DNA from: an uncultured Clostridium sp.
GTDB taxonomy: Bacteria; Bacillota; Clostridia; Clostridiales; Clostridiaceae
Assembly (NCBI GenBank): GCA_900547475.1
Contig: URGW01000034.1
Coordinates: forward strand, 1 to 44,977
Direction of reading: 5' to 3'
DNA: 44,977 nt
Positions 22,256-30,776 of this stretch are shown here, piece by piece. The number at the start of each line of letters is the position of its first letter. Position 1 is the first letter of the stretch. Made by a program: the position numbers and the translations under genes. The notes beneath the pieces were generated by a model that did no database searches, was not told the DNA's origin, and worked only from the letters and a program-made list of their open reading frames with translations.

Positions 22256-22996
22256 TTATTCATCCCAACCTTCAGGGAATTCAGCATTGTGGTAAACCTC
22301 TTGAACGTCATCATCGTCTTCAAGTAAGTCTAACATTTTTTGGAACTTCTTAGCTGCCTCTTCATCAATTTCAGTATATGTATCTGGAATCATTTTAACT
22401 GCTGCTTCTAAGAATTCTAATCCTTCAGCTTCTAAAGCTTCTCTTACTGTACCAAAGTCTTCAGGTGTAGTTGTGATTATGAATACTTCTTCTTCATCAC
22501 TATTGAAATCTTCAGCTCCAGCATCTAATGCCATCATCATTAATTCTTCTTCATCAAGGTCTCCCTTTTCTATAACAATTTCACCTTTTTCTTGGAACAT
22601 GAATCCTACACAACCTGTAGTTCCCATATTTCCACCACCTTTAGTGAAAGCACTTCTTACATTCCCTGCTGATCTATTTTTATTATCAGTTAAAGTATCA
22701 ACAATAACAGCAACTCCTGATGGTCCATATCCTTCGTATACTATTCTTTCATAGTCTACTGCTCCTAGCTCACCTGAAGCTTTCTTTATTGATCTTTGTA
22801 CTGTATCATTTGGCATGTTAGCTGCTTTTGCCTTTGCTATTGCATCTCTTAATTTAGGGTTGTTATCAGGATCTGGTCCTCCATTTTTAACAGCTATCAT
22901 TAACTCTCTACCTATTTTAGTAAAGATTTTCCCTCTTTTAGCATCAGCTTTACCTTTTTTATTTTGTATATTATGCCATTTTGAATGTCCTGACAT
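22256..22996 (-). CDS. yebC: YebC/PmpR family protein
   Basis: A 246-residue protein, full length. It begins MSGHSKWHNIQNKKGKADAKRG, the family's conserved start, and contains YEGYGPSGVAVIVDTLTDNKNR. YebC-type proteins are reported as DNA-binding regulators and, in some bacteria, as factors easing translation at proline stretches. An AGGAGG site precedes the ATG. The last 20 codons lie inside the right attachment site and were supplied by the element; they encode the same residues as the orphan copy at 6773-6837, so integration is expected to leave the protein unchanged. Expression past the stop is altered because the original terminator was displaced. Confidence 0.95.
   Translation of the reverse strand: MSGHSKWHNIQNKKGKADAKRGKIFTKIGRELMIAVKNGGPDPDNNPKLRDAIAKAKAANMPNDTVQRSIKKASGELGAVDYERIVYEGYGPSGVAVIVDTLTDNKNRSAGNVRSAFTKGGGNMGTTGCVGFMFQEKGEIVIEKGDLDEEELMMMALDAGAEDFNSDEEEVFIITTTPEDFGTVREALEAEGLEFLEAAVKMIPDTYTEIDEEAAKKFQKMLDLLEDDDDVQEVYHNAEFPEGWDE
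22260..22320. repeat. Right attachment site (direct repeat)
   Basis: Matches 6777-6837 at 58 of 61 bases, with a 32-bp identical core at 22275-22306. It lies within the 3' end of yebC. Confidence 0.9.
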
Positions 22997-23268
22997 TATT
23001 TCATCCTCCTAAATCTATTTTAATCTATTAATAAAAATCTTTTTATATTATAACATAAGGATTATTATTTAACAATTTAAGTGAGATTCAAAATTTTAAT
23101 TTTGTCAATCAAACTTACACCTACAAACAATAGCTAGTATTGTATTTCTAAAATTAAACTCACATTTTTAATTTCCATAATGGAGCTTAAATACCCCCAA
23201 TTTTATATTAAAGTTACAAATGTATATACTCCTATATTAACTAAATTTAGTATAGTATTTCTCTATTA

Positions 23269-23916
23269 CTACATTATGCTATACAATCTATTTTCTTCCT
23301 TAAAATAAAGCTCTGGCTTGCTTTTTTCAACTATTATCTTACCATTGCTTGATTCTATAGCTTCTTTTTCTATTTCTTCTGCCACAGAAACTTCCGCAAG
23401 TATGTTTACTATAACTTTATCTGTATATTCTGTATCTTCAATATGCCAATTATTTTGTCCACAAAAATATTGTACTTTTCCTATCATATCATAATCTAAT
23501 GTAAGAGATACCTTAACACCTTGAACTTTTTCTACTACCCCTCCAGCCTTTAACGCTATAGATGCTCCTTTAGTGTAAGCTCTCGTTAATCCTCCAGTTC
23601 CTAACAAAATACCACCAAAATATCTTGTTACAACAACTGCACAATCAGTAATATTAGATTTTTTCATTACCTCTAAAATAGGAATTCCTGCAGTACCTTG
23701 AGGTTCACCATCATCACTATATCTTTGAATTCCCATATTTTCACCAATTATATATCCCCAACAATTGTGTCTTGCTTGTTTATGTTTTGATTTTATTTCC
23801 GCTACAAAGGCTTTTGCTTCCTCTTCATTTTCTACTCTTTTTGCATATCCAATAAATTCAGATTTTTTTTCAATAAAACTATCTTCTCCATATTCTCTTA
23901 TAGTTATATATGCCAT
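23269..23916 (-). CDS. yigZ: YigZ/IMPACT family protein
   Basis: A 215-residue cytoplasmic protein. The UPF0029 signature is clear: KSEFIGYAK near residue 20, ARHNCWGYIIG, YSDDGEPQGTAGIPIL (about 65-80) and TRYFGGILLGTGGLTRAYTKGA (about 100-120). The family is linked to translation control in eukaryotes (IMPACT); the bacterial role is not settled. Its ATG overlaps the end of the MocR gene by 13 bases, with AAGGAGG inside that gene, so the two are co-translated. Confidence 0.93.
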   Translation of the reverse strand: MAYITIREYGEDSFIEKKSEFIGYAKRVENEEEAKAFVAEIKSKHKQARHNCWGYIIGENMGIQRYSDDGEPQGTAGIPILEVMKKSNITDCAVVVTRYFGGILLGTGGLTRAYTKGASIALKAGGVVEKVQGVKVSLTLDYDMIGKVQYFCGQNNWHIEDTEYTDKVIVNILAEVSVAEEIEKEAIESSNGKIIVEKSKPELYFKEENRLYSIM

Positions 23917-25316
23917 TTTTCTAGTTCCTCCTTAATTATATCAATTCCACTTATTATTTCTTCCTGGTTAACCTGTGAAAAACTCACCTTAAAATATTGC
24001 TCTCCTAAATTTGATCCCTTATAAAATAATGTTCCTGGAGTAATATAAACTCCTTTTTCCTTAAGCCTATAAAATAATTCCTTTGATTTAATTTCTTTAT
24101 CTTTAATATTTAAATAAAAGCTTAATCCACCTTTAGGATCAAAAAATCCTACATACTTTTTCAACTTTTCATTAATTAGCTTTTTCATTAACTCATATCT
24201 TTTTATATACTCACTTCTTAGATTATCTATATATTCAATCCAATAACCTTCTTTAATATACATTTCTAAAGCTCTTTGCATTAATGTTGATGTGGCAATA
24301 TCTGTATTAATCTTTGAGTTTTGGATACTTTCTCTAAAGCTTTCTGGAGATATTATATATCCAAGTCTTATCCCTGGTAAAAATATTTTTGAAAAACTTT
24401 TTATATAAATTACTCTATCATTTTTATCTAAAACCTTAAATGGTTCGTGTTTTATATTATCATCAAATATTAGCTCTGACAAATAATCATCTTCTATTAT
24501 ATAAAAATCATACTTTTCCGCTAATTCTAAAATAGCAAGTTTCTTCTCATGACTATAACTAATTCCAGTTGGATTTTGAAAATAACTCATTGTATAAAAG
24601 CACTTAATTTTATTTTTTCTTAATATATCTTCAAGTTTTTTTATATTTATACCATCCTCTTCTATAGGAATTTCAAATACATTTGCTCTTCTAAATTTAA
24701 ATACTGATAATGCCCCTGCATAAGTTGGTTTTTCAACAATAACATTATCATTAATATTTAATATTGCTTTTGATGCAATATCTATCCCCTGTTGTGCTCC
24801 TGATACTATTAATAAGTTCTCTATATTTAAAGAATTATTCCAAAATACTTCATTTATAGTTTCTCTAAGATTTGTATACCCAAAAGCCTCTTCTTTAATT
24901 AGTGCATCTGCACCATCCCTATCTAAAACCTCATTTATAACTCTTTTAAATTGATTTATAGGAAAATTCACCTTTCTAGAACTTTCTCCTGTAAAATCAA
25001 TTATATTTTTCTCATAATTGTTTTTTATTAATTTAATTTCTTTAGAGTACTCTTTTCTAAAATAATCAGTAATTTCCCTTTTCTTAGCATAAGTTCCTGA
25101 ACCCATTTTTTGATAGGCATACCCCTCACTTACAAGCTTATCGTAACAACTTACTATTGTAACATTATTTACTTTTAATTCCTTAGCCAATGCCCTTATA
25201 GGTGGTAACTTATCGCCATCCTTTATTATCTTAGAATTAATCAAATTCTTAATATTATCTGCAATTTGAATATACTTAGGTTCATAATCATTAAATTCAA
25301 TATTATACTTTTCCAT
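23904..25316 (-). CDS. MocR-type GntR regulator with aminotransferase domain
   Basis: A 470-residue regulator. Residues 10-75 are a GntR winged helix (GDKLPPIRALAKELKVNNVTIVSCYDKL). The rest is a fold-type I aminotransferase domain with the PLP-lysine segment YIKSFSKIFLPGIRLGYI. Such proteins use PLP or an amino-acid aldimine as effector; examples are PdxR and GabR. The longer frame to 25424 lacks a ribosome binding site and overlaps the promoter, so the ATG at 25316 is chosen. No PLP-synthesis genes are nearby, so the target is unknown apart from likely autoregulation through the palindrome at 25341-25358. Confidence 0.88.
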   Translation of the reverse strand: MEKYNIEFNDYEPKYIQIADNIKNLINSKIIKDGDKLPPIRALAKELKVNNVTIVSCYDKLVSEGYAYQKMGSGTYAKKREITDYFRKEYSKEIKLIKNNYEKNIIDFTGESSRKVNFPINQFKRVINEVLDRDGADALIKEEAFGYTNLRETINEVFWNNSLNIENLLIVSGAQQGIDIASKAILNINDNVIVEKPTYAGALSVFKFRRANVFEIPIEEDGINIKKLEDILRKNKIKCFYTMSYFQNPTGISYSHEKKLAILELAEKYDFYIIEDDYLSELIFDDNIKHEPFKVLDKNDRVIYIKSFSKIFLPGIRLGYIISPESFRESIQNSKINTDIATSTLMQRALEMYIKEGYWIEYIDNLRSEYIKRYELMKKLINEKLKKYVGFFDPKGGLSFYLNIKDKEIKSKELFYRLKEKGVYITPGTLFYKGSNLGEQYFKVSFSQVNQEEIISGIDIIKEELEKWHI

Positions 25317-25340
25317 ATTGACCCCATCATTCTTATTGTT

Positions 25341-25388
25341 AAATGTATTGATACATTTAATTATAGAAAATATAGTAAATGTGGTCAA
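25341..25388 (-). promoter_or_regulatory. Promoter and operator of the MocR gene
   Basis: TTGACC (25383-25388) and TATAAT (25360-25365) are 17 bases apart on the minus strand. The perfect palindrome AAATGTATTGATACATTT (25341-25358) begins one base after the -10, over the likely transcription start. Confidence 0.82.
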
Positions 25389-25404
25389 ATTTTTATAAAA
25401 TAAT

Positions 25405-25437
25405 AACACAGAATTATAACTCAAATAATCCTGTGCT
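25405..25437 (-). terminator. Terminator of the amylase gene
   Basis: The stem AACACAG/CTGTGCT (25405-25411 with 25431-25437), with further inner pairing, is followed on the minus strand by ATTATTTTAT. Confidence 0.65.
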
Positions 25438-25479
25438 ATTTATATAATTTTCTATACTTATTTTTAACTATTAAATAAT

Positions 25480-26934
25480 TTATATATCTATCTCATCTAA
25501 TATCCAAACAGATACACTTCCGTTTTTAACCATAAAATTTCCGAACCCATCCTTATCAATAACTACTTTTTGTTGAAATTTTGAAAGCAAATCTTTAAAC
25601 TTCTTACCAAAAAACTGCTTTCCTATATACATTTTCTTTTCTCCACCTAACTTATTGGTTAATAAAACAGCTAAACCTGAATTATTATATTCTTTAACTC
25701 CTTCTCTTGTCCATCCAATTATATTTTTATCATCAAAATAATCATGTTGTTCACCATATGCTAATTGTTTTCTAGCCTTTAATAACAAGTCTAAATAACT
25801 TCCTATCCCAAAGTACCCATGACTTGGTATACCATAATAATCTCCATAAAATATACAAGGATATCCCTCTACTCTTAATAATATTAAAGAATATGCTATA
25901 GGTTTAAACCAAGACTCTACCCATGATTGTAGTGAACTTCCTAATTGAGTATCATGATTATCAACAAAAGTTACTGCCTTTATTGAATATTGTTCTACTA
26001 ATGTACCTTTAAAAATATTTCTCATATCAAAATCACCATTGCTACGAGAAGCTTCATATAAATTAAAATGTAATGGTACATCAAATAAAGACATAACATA
26101 TTTAGTATTTTTTAAATATTCTAATAATACATCTACATTAGCATGCCAATATTCACCTACTGAAAATAATTCCTTTCCACTTTCTTTTCTTAAATACTCC
26201 AGCCATTCTACAAAAAATTCATAATTTATATGCTTAACAGCATCTAATCTAAATCCATCAATATTTGTAAAATCAACATACCATTTTCCCCATTTTTTAA
26301 GTTCTTCCACAACATCTCTATTTGAAAAGTCTAAGTCAGCACCCATAAGGTAATCATAATTACCATTTTCTTTATCTACTCTATTACTCCATTCTTTAGT
26401 TAAAAACTTATAAATACTATTTCTTTTTGTTTTATCATCATAATCTATTCCATCAAAATCATTCCAGTCCCATTTAAAAGAAGAGTATTTATTATTTCTT
26501 CCTGGAAAAGTAAACTTAGTCCATGCTCTTATTACTTTAGTTCCACTAATAGGAATGCTTCTATTAAAAAACTCTTCCTCTCTAGCCATAACTTCTTCAG
26601 CTTCATCTGCACCCATTTTATGATTTAAAACTATATCTCCATAACTTTGAATACCATTTTTATTTAACATTTTTATAGCCATTAAGTATTCATCTTTACT
26701 ACCATATTTAGTATCTATACTACCTTTTTGATTAAATTCTCCTAAGTCATATAAATCATATGCCCCATAACCAACATCATATCCACCACTAATCCCCTTA
26801 TATGCTGGTGGCATCCATACAGCTGTTATGCCTAAGTCACGTAAATTATTTGCTTCACTAGATATTTCATTCCATAGTTTACATTGTGGTAATAGAAACC
26901 ATTCAAAATATTGCATCATTGTTCCATTAACCAT
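25480..26934 (-). CDS. Cytoplasmic alpha-amylase (GH13)
   Basis: A 484-residue glycoside hydrolase hydrolysing alpha-1,4-glucans such as maltodextrin or glycogen. It starts MVNGTMMQYFEWF with no signal peptide, as in the intracellular AmyA/GH13_5 type. Conserved regions are DIVLNHKM (about residue 100), GFRLDAVKH with the nucleophile Asp (about 235), FSVGEYW with the acid Glu (about 265) and TFVDNHDTQ (about 328). A C-terminal beta domain is present. A GGTGG site precedes the ATG. It is a single gene. Confidence 0.94.
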   Translation of the reverse strand: MVNGTMMQYFEWFLLPQCKLWNEISSEANNLRDLGITAVWMPPAYKGISGGYDVGYGAYDLYDLGEFNQKGSIDTKYGSKDEYLMAIKMLNKNGIQSYGDIVLNHKMGADEAEEVMAREEEFFNRSIPISGTKVIRAWTKFTFPGRNNKYSSFKWDWNDFDGIDYDDKTKRNSIYKFLTKEWSNRVDKENGNYDYLMGADLDFSNRDVVEELKKWGKWYVDFTNIDGFRLDAVKHINYEFFVEWLEYLRKESGKELFSVGEYWHANVDVLLEYLKNTKYVMSLFDVPLHFNLYEASRSNGDFDMRNIFKGTLVEQYSIKAVTFVDNHDTQLGSSLQSWVESWFKPIAYSLILLRVEGYPCIFYGDYYGIPSHGYFGIGSYLDLLLKARKQLAYGEQHDYFDDKNIIGWTREGVKEYNNSGLAVLLTNKLGGEKKMYIGKQFFGKKFKDLLSKFQQKVVIDKDGFGNFMVKNGSVSVWILDEIDI

Positions 26935-27137
26935 TTTATTTCCACCTACTTTATAACCATAATTATTAATATTTTAACATATTTAACCATTTAATAATCT
27001 CTTAAAATAAAAATGGTTCTGATATTGCTAAATACAAATTATTTTACTAGTACTTATAATTACTTTTTAATAGTACCTTAAAATATTTCTATTTTTTATT
27101 AACAATATCAAAACCCATATTAAATAAACCTTATTAA

Positions 27138-28937
27138 CTATTGCATTAATATATTTATGATATAATCTTTACTTTTATTATAACTTTCATCATCAACTTC
27201 AACAATCATGAAAGTTCCATTTTCCCTATACTCTTCCTCTAAAACTCTACCATTTCTATGAAGAAATGAATTAATATCACTTCTATCATATGGTATTAAA
27301 TATTCACACTTTTTCATCTTATAAGGAAGATTTTCTTCTATTAGTTTTAGTAATTCATCTAAATTTATACCTTCTCTTGCTGAAATTTCAATTATTTCAT
27401 ATTCACTTGTAGCTTCTTTAATAGCTTCCAGTTGTTCTTCCGTTGCTTTATCTATTTTATTTAAAACAAGTAAAGTTTTCTTATCTTTAGCTCCTAATTC
27501 AAATAAAACTTCTTCTACAGCTCTAATTTGTTCTAAGGCTGTATCACTAGAAGAATCAACTACATGACATAAAAGATCTGAATAAATTACTTCTTCTAAA
27601 GTTGACTTAAATGCTTCTACTAAATCATGTGGTAACTTTCTAACAAATCCAACTGTATCTGTTAAAGTTATTACTCCTTTATTTTTTAATACAATAGCTC
27701 TAGTTGTTATATCTAATGTTGCAAATAACATATCTGCTTCAAAGACTTTTTCTTTACCTATAACTTCCTTTTGAGCTGCTATATCACAAAGTGTATTTCT
27801 TAAAGTAGATTTTCCCGCATTTGTATATCCCACTAGTGAAACCTTTGGAATACTTTCTTTATTTCTTTTCTCCCTTTGAGTTTCTCTAATTTTTTTGATT
27901 TTCTTTAATTCATCATTTAAATCATAAATTTGCTCTTTTATATGTCTTCTATCTGTTTCTAGCTTCTTTTCTCCAGGTCCTTTAGTACCAATACCACCAC
28001 CAGTTCTTGACATTATTGTACCTAAACCTTGAAGCCTACTCATTCTATATTTAAGCTGTGCTAATTCAACTTGAATTTTAGCTTCTCTACTCTTTGCTCT
28101 TCTAGCAAATATCTCAAGAATAAGTGTAGTTCTATCTATAACTTTAGCCCCTATAGCAGCTTCTAAATTTCTAACTTGTGATCCTGATAATTCATCATCA
28201 AATATAACCACATTTGCCCTTAATTTTTGTCTTAACTGAGCAATCTCTAAAACTTTTCCTCTACCAATATAAAAAGCAGCATCTATTTTACTTCTACTTT
28301 GATAAACACTATCAAGTACTGGAATATCACAAGCTTTTGTTAATTCCTTAAGCTCTTCTAAGCTTTCTCTTGTATCAGAACCAACTAATATAGCTTTTTC
28401 TTCATCATCTTCAATTATATCTTTTTCCTTAATTAAAGAATCCACATAATTAATTTTATTTAATATATGTATTTTAGCTATCTCTTCTAAAGGTATATGA
28501 GCAGTTTCTTCGTAATCTAAAGTATCATTAAGAACAGTCAACATTCCTAAAGAGCAATCTAATATCTTTCCTTCATATATTCCTATAGCTACAATAGCAT
28601 CTAATTTTAATTTTAATAAAGCACTAATGTCTAATGCAGATAAATTGCTCATACCATTTGGATGAGTATGAATTATTCTAACACCTGCTAATCTTTTTTC
28701 TCTTATATCTAAAGTTTCTATTTCTACTGAAGTAGAATCTCCAATTGCTATAGTTCTAATATTTCCTCTTCTATCTATTGCAACACTTATTTCTCTTTCT
28801 ATAAATGATGAAACTCTAGAAATTACTTCTATTATTTCAGTAGAACAAACTTCATCTTTTGGACATTTAGTTTTATAAAGTCTTTCTAACTCTTCTATAG
28901 CAGACTTTTTTACACCATCTATATTTCCATATATCAT
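27138..28937 (-). CDS. hflX: HflX GTPase with N-terminal JAMM-like domain
   Basis: A 599-residue protein, about 170 longer than usual HflX. The C-terminal 400 residues are HflX: FYIGRGK, the GTG GIGTKGPGE linker, Walker A GYTNAGKST, DTVGF and NKID. HflX binds 50S ribosomes and splits or rescues stalled 70S. The extra N-terminus contains HTHPNG (residues 90-95) followed by SALD (100-103) and an upstream Glu, the JAMM/MPN metalloprotease spacing (HxH, then S..D). An active protease is not shown. A GAGGTGAT site precedes the ATG. It is divergent from hpt. Confidence 0.93.
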   Translation of the reverse strand: MIYGNIDGVKKSAIEELERLYKTKCPKDEVCSTEIIEVISRVSSFIEREISVAIDRRGNIRTIAIGDSTSVEIETLDIREKRLAGVRIIHTHPNGMSNLSALDISALLKLKLDAIVAIGIYEGKILDCSLGMLTVLNDTLDYEETAHIPLEEIAKIHILNKINYVDSLIKEKDIIEDDEEKAILVGSDTRESLEELKELTKACDIPVLDSVYQSRSKIDAAFYIGRGKVLEIAQLRQKLRANVVIFDDELSGSQVRNLEAAIGAKVIDRTTLILEIFARRAKSREAKIQVELAQLKYRMSRLQGLGTIMSRTGGGIGTKGPGEKKLETDRRHIKEQIYDLNDELKKIKKIRETQREKRNKESIPKVSLVGYTNAGKSTLRNTLCDIAAQKEVIGKEKVFEADMLFATLDITTRAIVLKNKGVITLTDTVGFVRKLPHDLVEAFKSTLEEVIYSDLLCHVVDSSSDTALEQIRAVEEVLFELGAKDKKTLLVLNKIDKATEEQLEAIKEATSEYEIIEISAREGINLDELLKLIEENLPYKMKKCEYLIPYDRSDINSFLHRNGRVLEEEYRENGTFMIVEVDDESYNKSKDYIINILMQ

Positions 28938-29261
28938 ATTATCACCTCATCTAAAGCTTCTTATTTAGTATATACTAAATATATAAAATTAATTTTATAA
29001 TTTCTATTAACGCTCTTCCTATATATACTAATATTACTGATATTTCACTATATTTTATCTTATTCTAAAGTAAATGTAAACTAATATATATTCCAATTTT
29101 TACGTTGCAAAACTTTAAAATTGTTGTTAGAATTTATATTATCATTATATTTTAAGTCGAATACAATTATACTTTTACTTAATATAAATAAGTCGACTAT
29201 TTATGAGATTTTTTTCATATAATAATTAATAATATAAATACTGTAGTGGAGGGTTTCTTAC
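28938..29261. promoter_or_regulatory. Intergenic region between hflX and hpt
   Basis: A 324-base AT-rich divergent spacer. AAGTCGA occurs twice (near 29155 and 29190), and the second copy lies in an imperfect palindrome centred on GTCGAC. A TATAAT lies near 29217 ahead of hpt. No convincing -35 and no small gene were seen. Confidence 0.4.
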
Positions 29262-29789
29262 ATGGACGATAAAAAACGTAATATTCTTTTCTCTGAAGAA
29301 CAAATTAAAGTTAGAGTAGAAGAATTAGGTAAAGAAATAAGTAAAGATTATGAAGGTAAAGAATTATATGTTTTACCTCTTTTAAGAGGCAGCTTTGTTT
29401 TTGGAGCTGATATATTTAAAGCTTTAGACGTAAAGGCTAAAGTTGGATTCATGACTACTTCTAGTTATGGGCATAGCGAAGTTAGCTCTGGTACTGTTAA
29501 TGTTGTTAACGATATTCCAGATAACATAGAAGGATTAGATGTTTTAATAGTTGATGATATAATCGATACTGGATATACAATGGAATTTGTTATAGAACAT
29601 GTAAAAAAATTAGGAGCAAGATCAGTAAAAACTTGTGTATTATTAGATAAACCTTCAAGAAGAAAAGTTGATTTAAAACCTGATTATTGTTGTTTTGAAA
29701 TTGATGATTTATTCGTAGTAGGTTATGGACTTGATTATGAAGGTTATTATAGAAACGTTCCTTACGTATTTAATTGGGAAAGTAAATAG
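29262..29789 (+). CDS. hpt: Hypoxanthine phosphoribosyltransferase
   Basis: A 175-residue purine-salvage enzyme converting hypoxanthine (and guanine) plus PRPP to IMP/GMP. The PRPP-binding motif VLIVDDIIDTGYTM is at about residues 105-118. PLLRGSFVFGAD near 38 and DKPSRRKVDLKPDY near 138 match the family. A GGAGGG site precedes the ATG. It is monocistronic with a strong terminator. Confidence 0.96.
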   Translation: MDDKKRNILFSEEQIKVRVEELGKEISKDYEGKELYVLPLLRGSFVFGADIFKALDVKAKVGFMTTSSYGHSEVSSGTVNVVNDIPDNIEGLDVLIVDDIIDTGYTMEFVIEHVKKLGARSVKTCVLLDKPSRRKVDLKPDYCCFEIDDLFVVGYGLDYEGYYRNVPYVFNWESK

Positions 29790-29804
29790 TTTATAAAATT
29801 AGTT

Positions 29805-29841
29805 AAAGCTAGTGATTTTAATATATTCACTAGCTTTTTTG
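29805..29841 (+). terminator. hpt terminator
   Basis: The 11-bp stem AAAGCTAGTGA/TCACTAGCTTT (29805-29815 with 29827-29837) is followed by a T run. Confidence 0.9.
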
Positions 29842-29959
29842 TACCTTTAATCTAATAATATAAGCTTTTCATTTGTTAATTTTTTCATGTTTTGTTAAAT
29901 TATATATTAAATAAAGTTAAACTATACGAAAAATAAAGAAAATAAGAGTATATCAGACT

Positions 29960-29999
29960 AAAACACTAAGATTTTATTCATCTTAGTGTTTTAATTATT
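29960..29999 (+). terminator. Second hairpin upstream of the heme oxygenase gene
   Basis: A 13-bp perfect stem (29960-29972 with 29980-29992) and 7-nt loop are followed by AATTATTT. It lies in the leader of the next gene, so it may be a terminator or an attenuator. Confidence 0.6.
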
Positions 30000-30065
30000 T
30001 GATAATTATTATCTATTGATATATATTATTATTAAAGTAATTAATAATTAAACGAGGTGAATATA

Positions 30066-30692
30066 ATGAAATTTATGATGGATATAAGAGAAAAAACTTC
30101 ACTATTACATAGTGCAGCAGAAAATACAGGTTATATAAAGAAACTAGTTGATGGAAATGCATCTGTGGAAGGATATGCTGAATATATTTATAATTTAGAA
30201 AGAATGTATAAAGCTATTGAAGATGCTTTAGATAAAAATGAAAACAATGCTATTGTTAAGCCATTTGTTACAAGAGAATTATATCGTTCAGAACTTATGA
30301 GAAAAGACTTAGAATTTTTATTAGGTGATAAATTAAATTCACTGAAATTATTAGCTTCTACAGAAGCTTGTGTTGCAAAAATAGAAGAATTATCACAAAC
30401 TAAACCTGAACTTGTAGTTGCCTATGCCTACACAAGATTCTTAGCTGACTTATTTGGTGGTAGAACATTCCTTTCACTATTAAGTACAAACTATAAAATA
30501 TCTAATGAAGGATTGAATTACTATCAATTCCCTAAAATTAATGATTTAAGAGGATATGTTATGAAATATCATAACATGTTAGCAGATATAAATTTATCTA
30601 ATGAAATGAAAATAGATTTTATTAATGAAGTTAATAATGCTTACATTTATAATCTTGCTATCTCAAATGAGTTGGAAGCTAAATTAAAATAA
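30066..30692 (+). CDS. Biliverdin-producing heme oxygenase
   Basis: A 208-residue helical enzyme that opens heme to biliverdin, iron and CO using O2. His15 in LLHSAAENTG is the likely heme ligand. The distal-helix signature VAYAYTRFLADLFGGRTF (about residues 115-132) matches the family's AY.R.LGDL.GG. In anaerobic clostridia such enzymes may serve heme-iron use or O2 handling. The frame opens with a GTG inside GAGGTG; the ATG at 30066 is chosen. It has a single-gene arrangement. No Fur box was recognised. Confidence 0.9.
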   Translation: MKFMMDIREKTSLLHSAAENTGYIKKLVDGNASVEGYAEYIYNLERMYKAIEDALDKNENNAIVKPFVTRELYRSELMRKDLEFLLGDKLNSLKLLASTEACVAKIEELSQTKPELVVAYAYTRFLADLFGGRTFLSLLSTNYKISNEGLNYYQFPKINDLRGYVMKYHNMLADINLSNEMKIDFINEVNNAYIYNLAISNELEAKLK

Positions 30693-30730
30693 TGCCCTTC
30701 AAATTCACATTTATTATATATTTATAAATA

Positions 30731-30766
30731 AAAAATGATGCCCTATTTTTTAGAGCATCATTTTTT
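30731..30766. terminator. Bidirectional terminator
   Basis: The stem AAAAATGATGC/GCATCATTTTT lies between the convergent heme oxygenase and alcohol dehydrogenase genes. Confidence 0.9.
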
Positions 30767-30776
30767 ATAAGTATAA

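Larger units (their letters stand above)
6777..22320. mobile_element. Integrated phage-satellite-like element in the yebC 3' end
   Basis: A 61-bp direct repeat of the yebC 3' end lies at each side, 15,483 bp apart. The right end carries a tyrosine recombinase. Inside are a TerS-like protein, an HK97 capsid protein and prohead protease, ParM/ParR-like segregation proteins, a rep-like winged-helix protein, an ArdA-like antirestriction protein, HicA-HicB-SecB-like and a DUF2971/DUF4145 pair. There is no terminase large subunit, portal, tail, holin or lysin. Size and gene set suit a phage satellite (PICI-like or P4-like) better than a prophage. An integrated plasmid that captured phage head genes is the main alternative. 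Confidence 0.88.

Noticed and set aside
6777..22320. Degenerate prophage
   Set aside because: The genes present appear intact with good start signals, whereas the missing functions (tail, lysis, portal, TerL) are absent without visible remnants; a satellite fits better, though deletion cannot be fully excluded.
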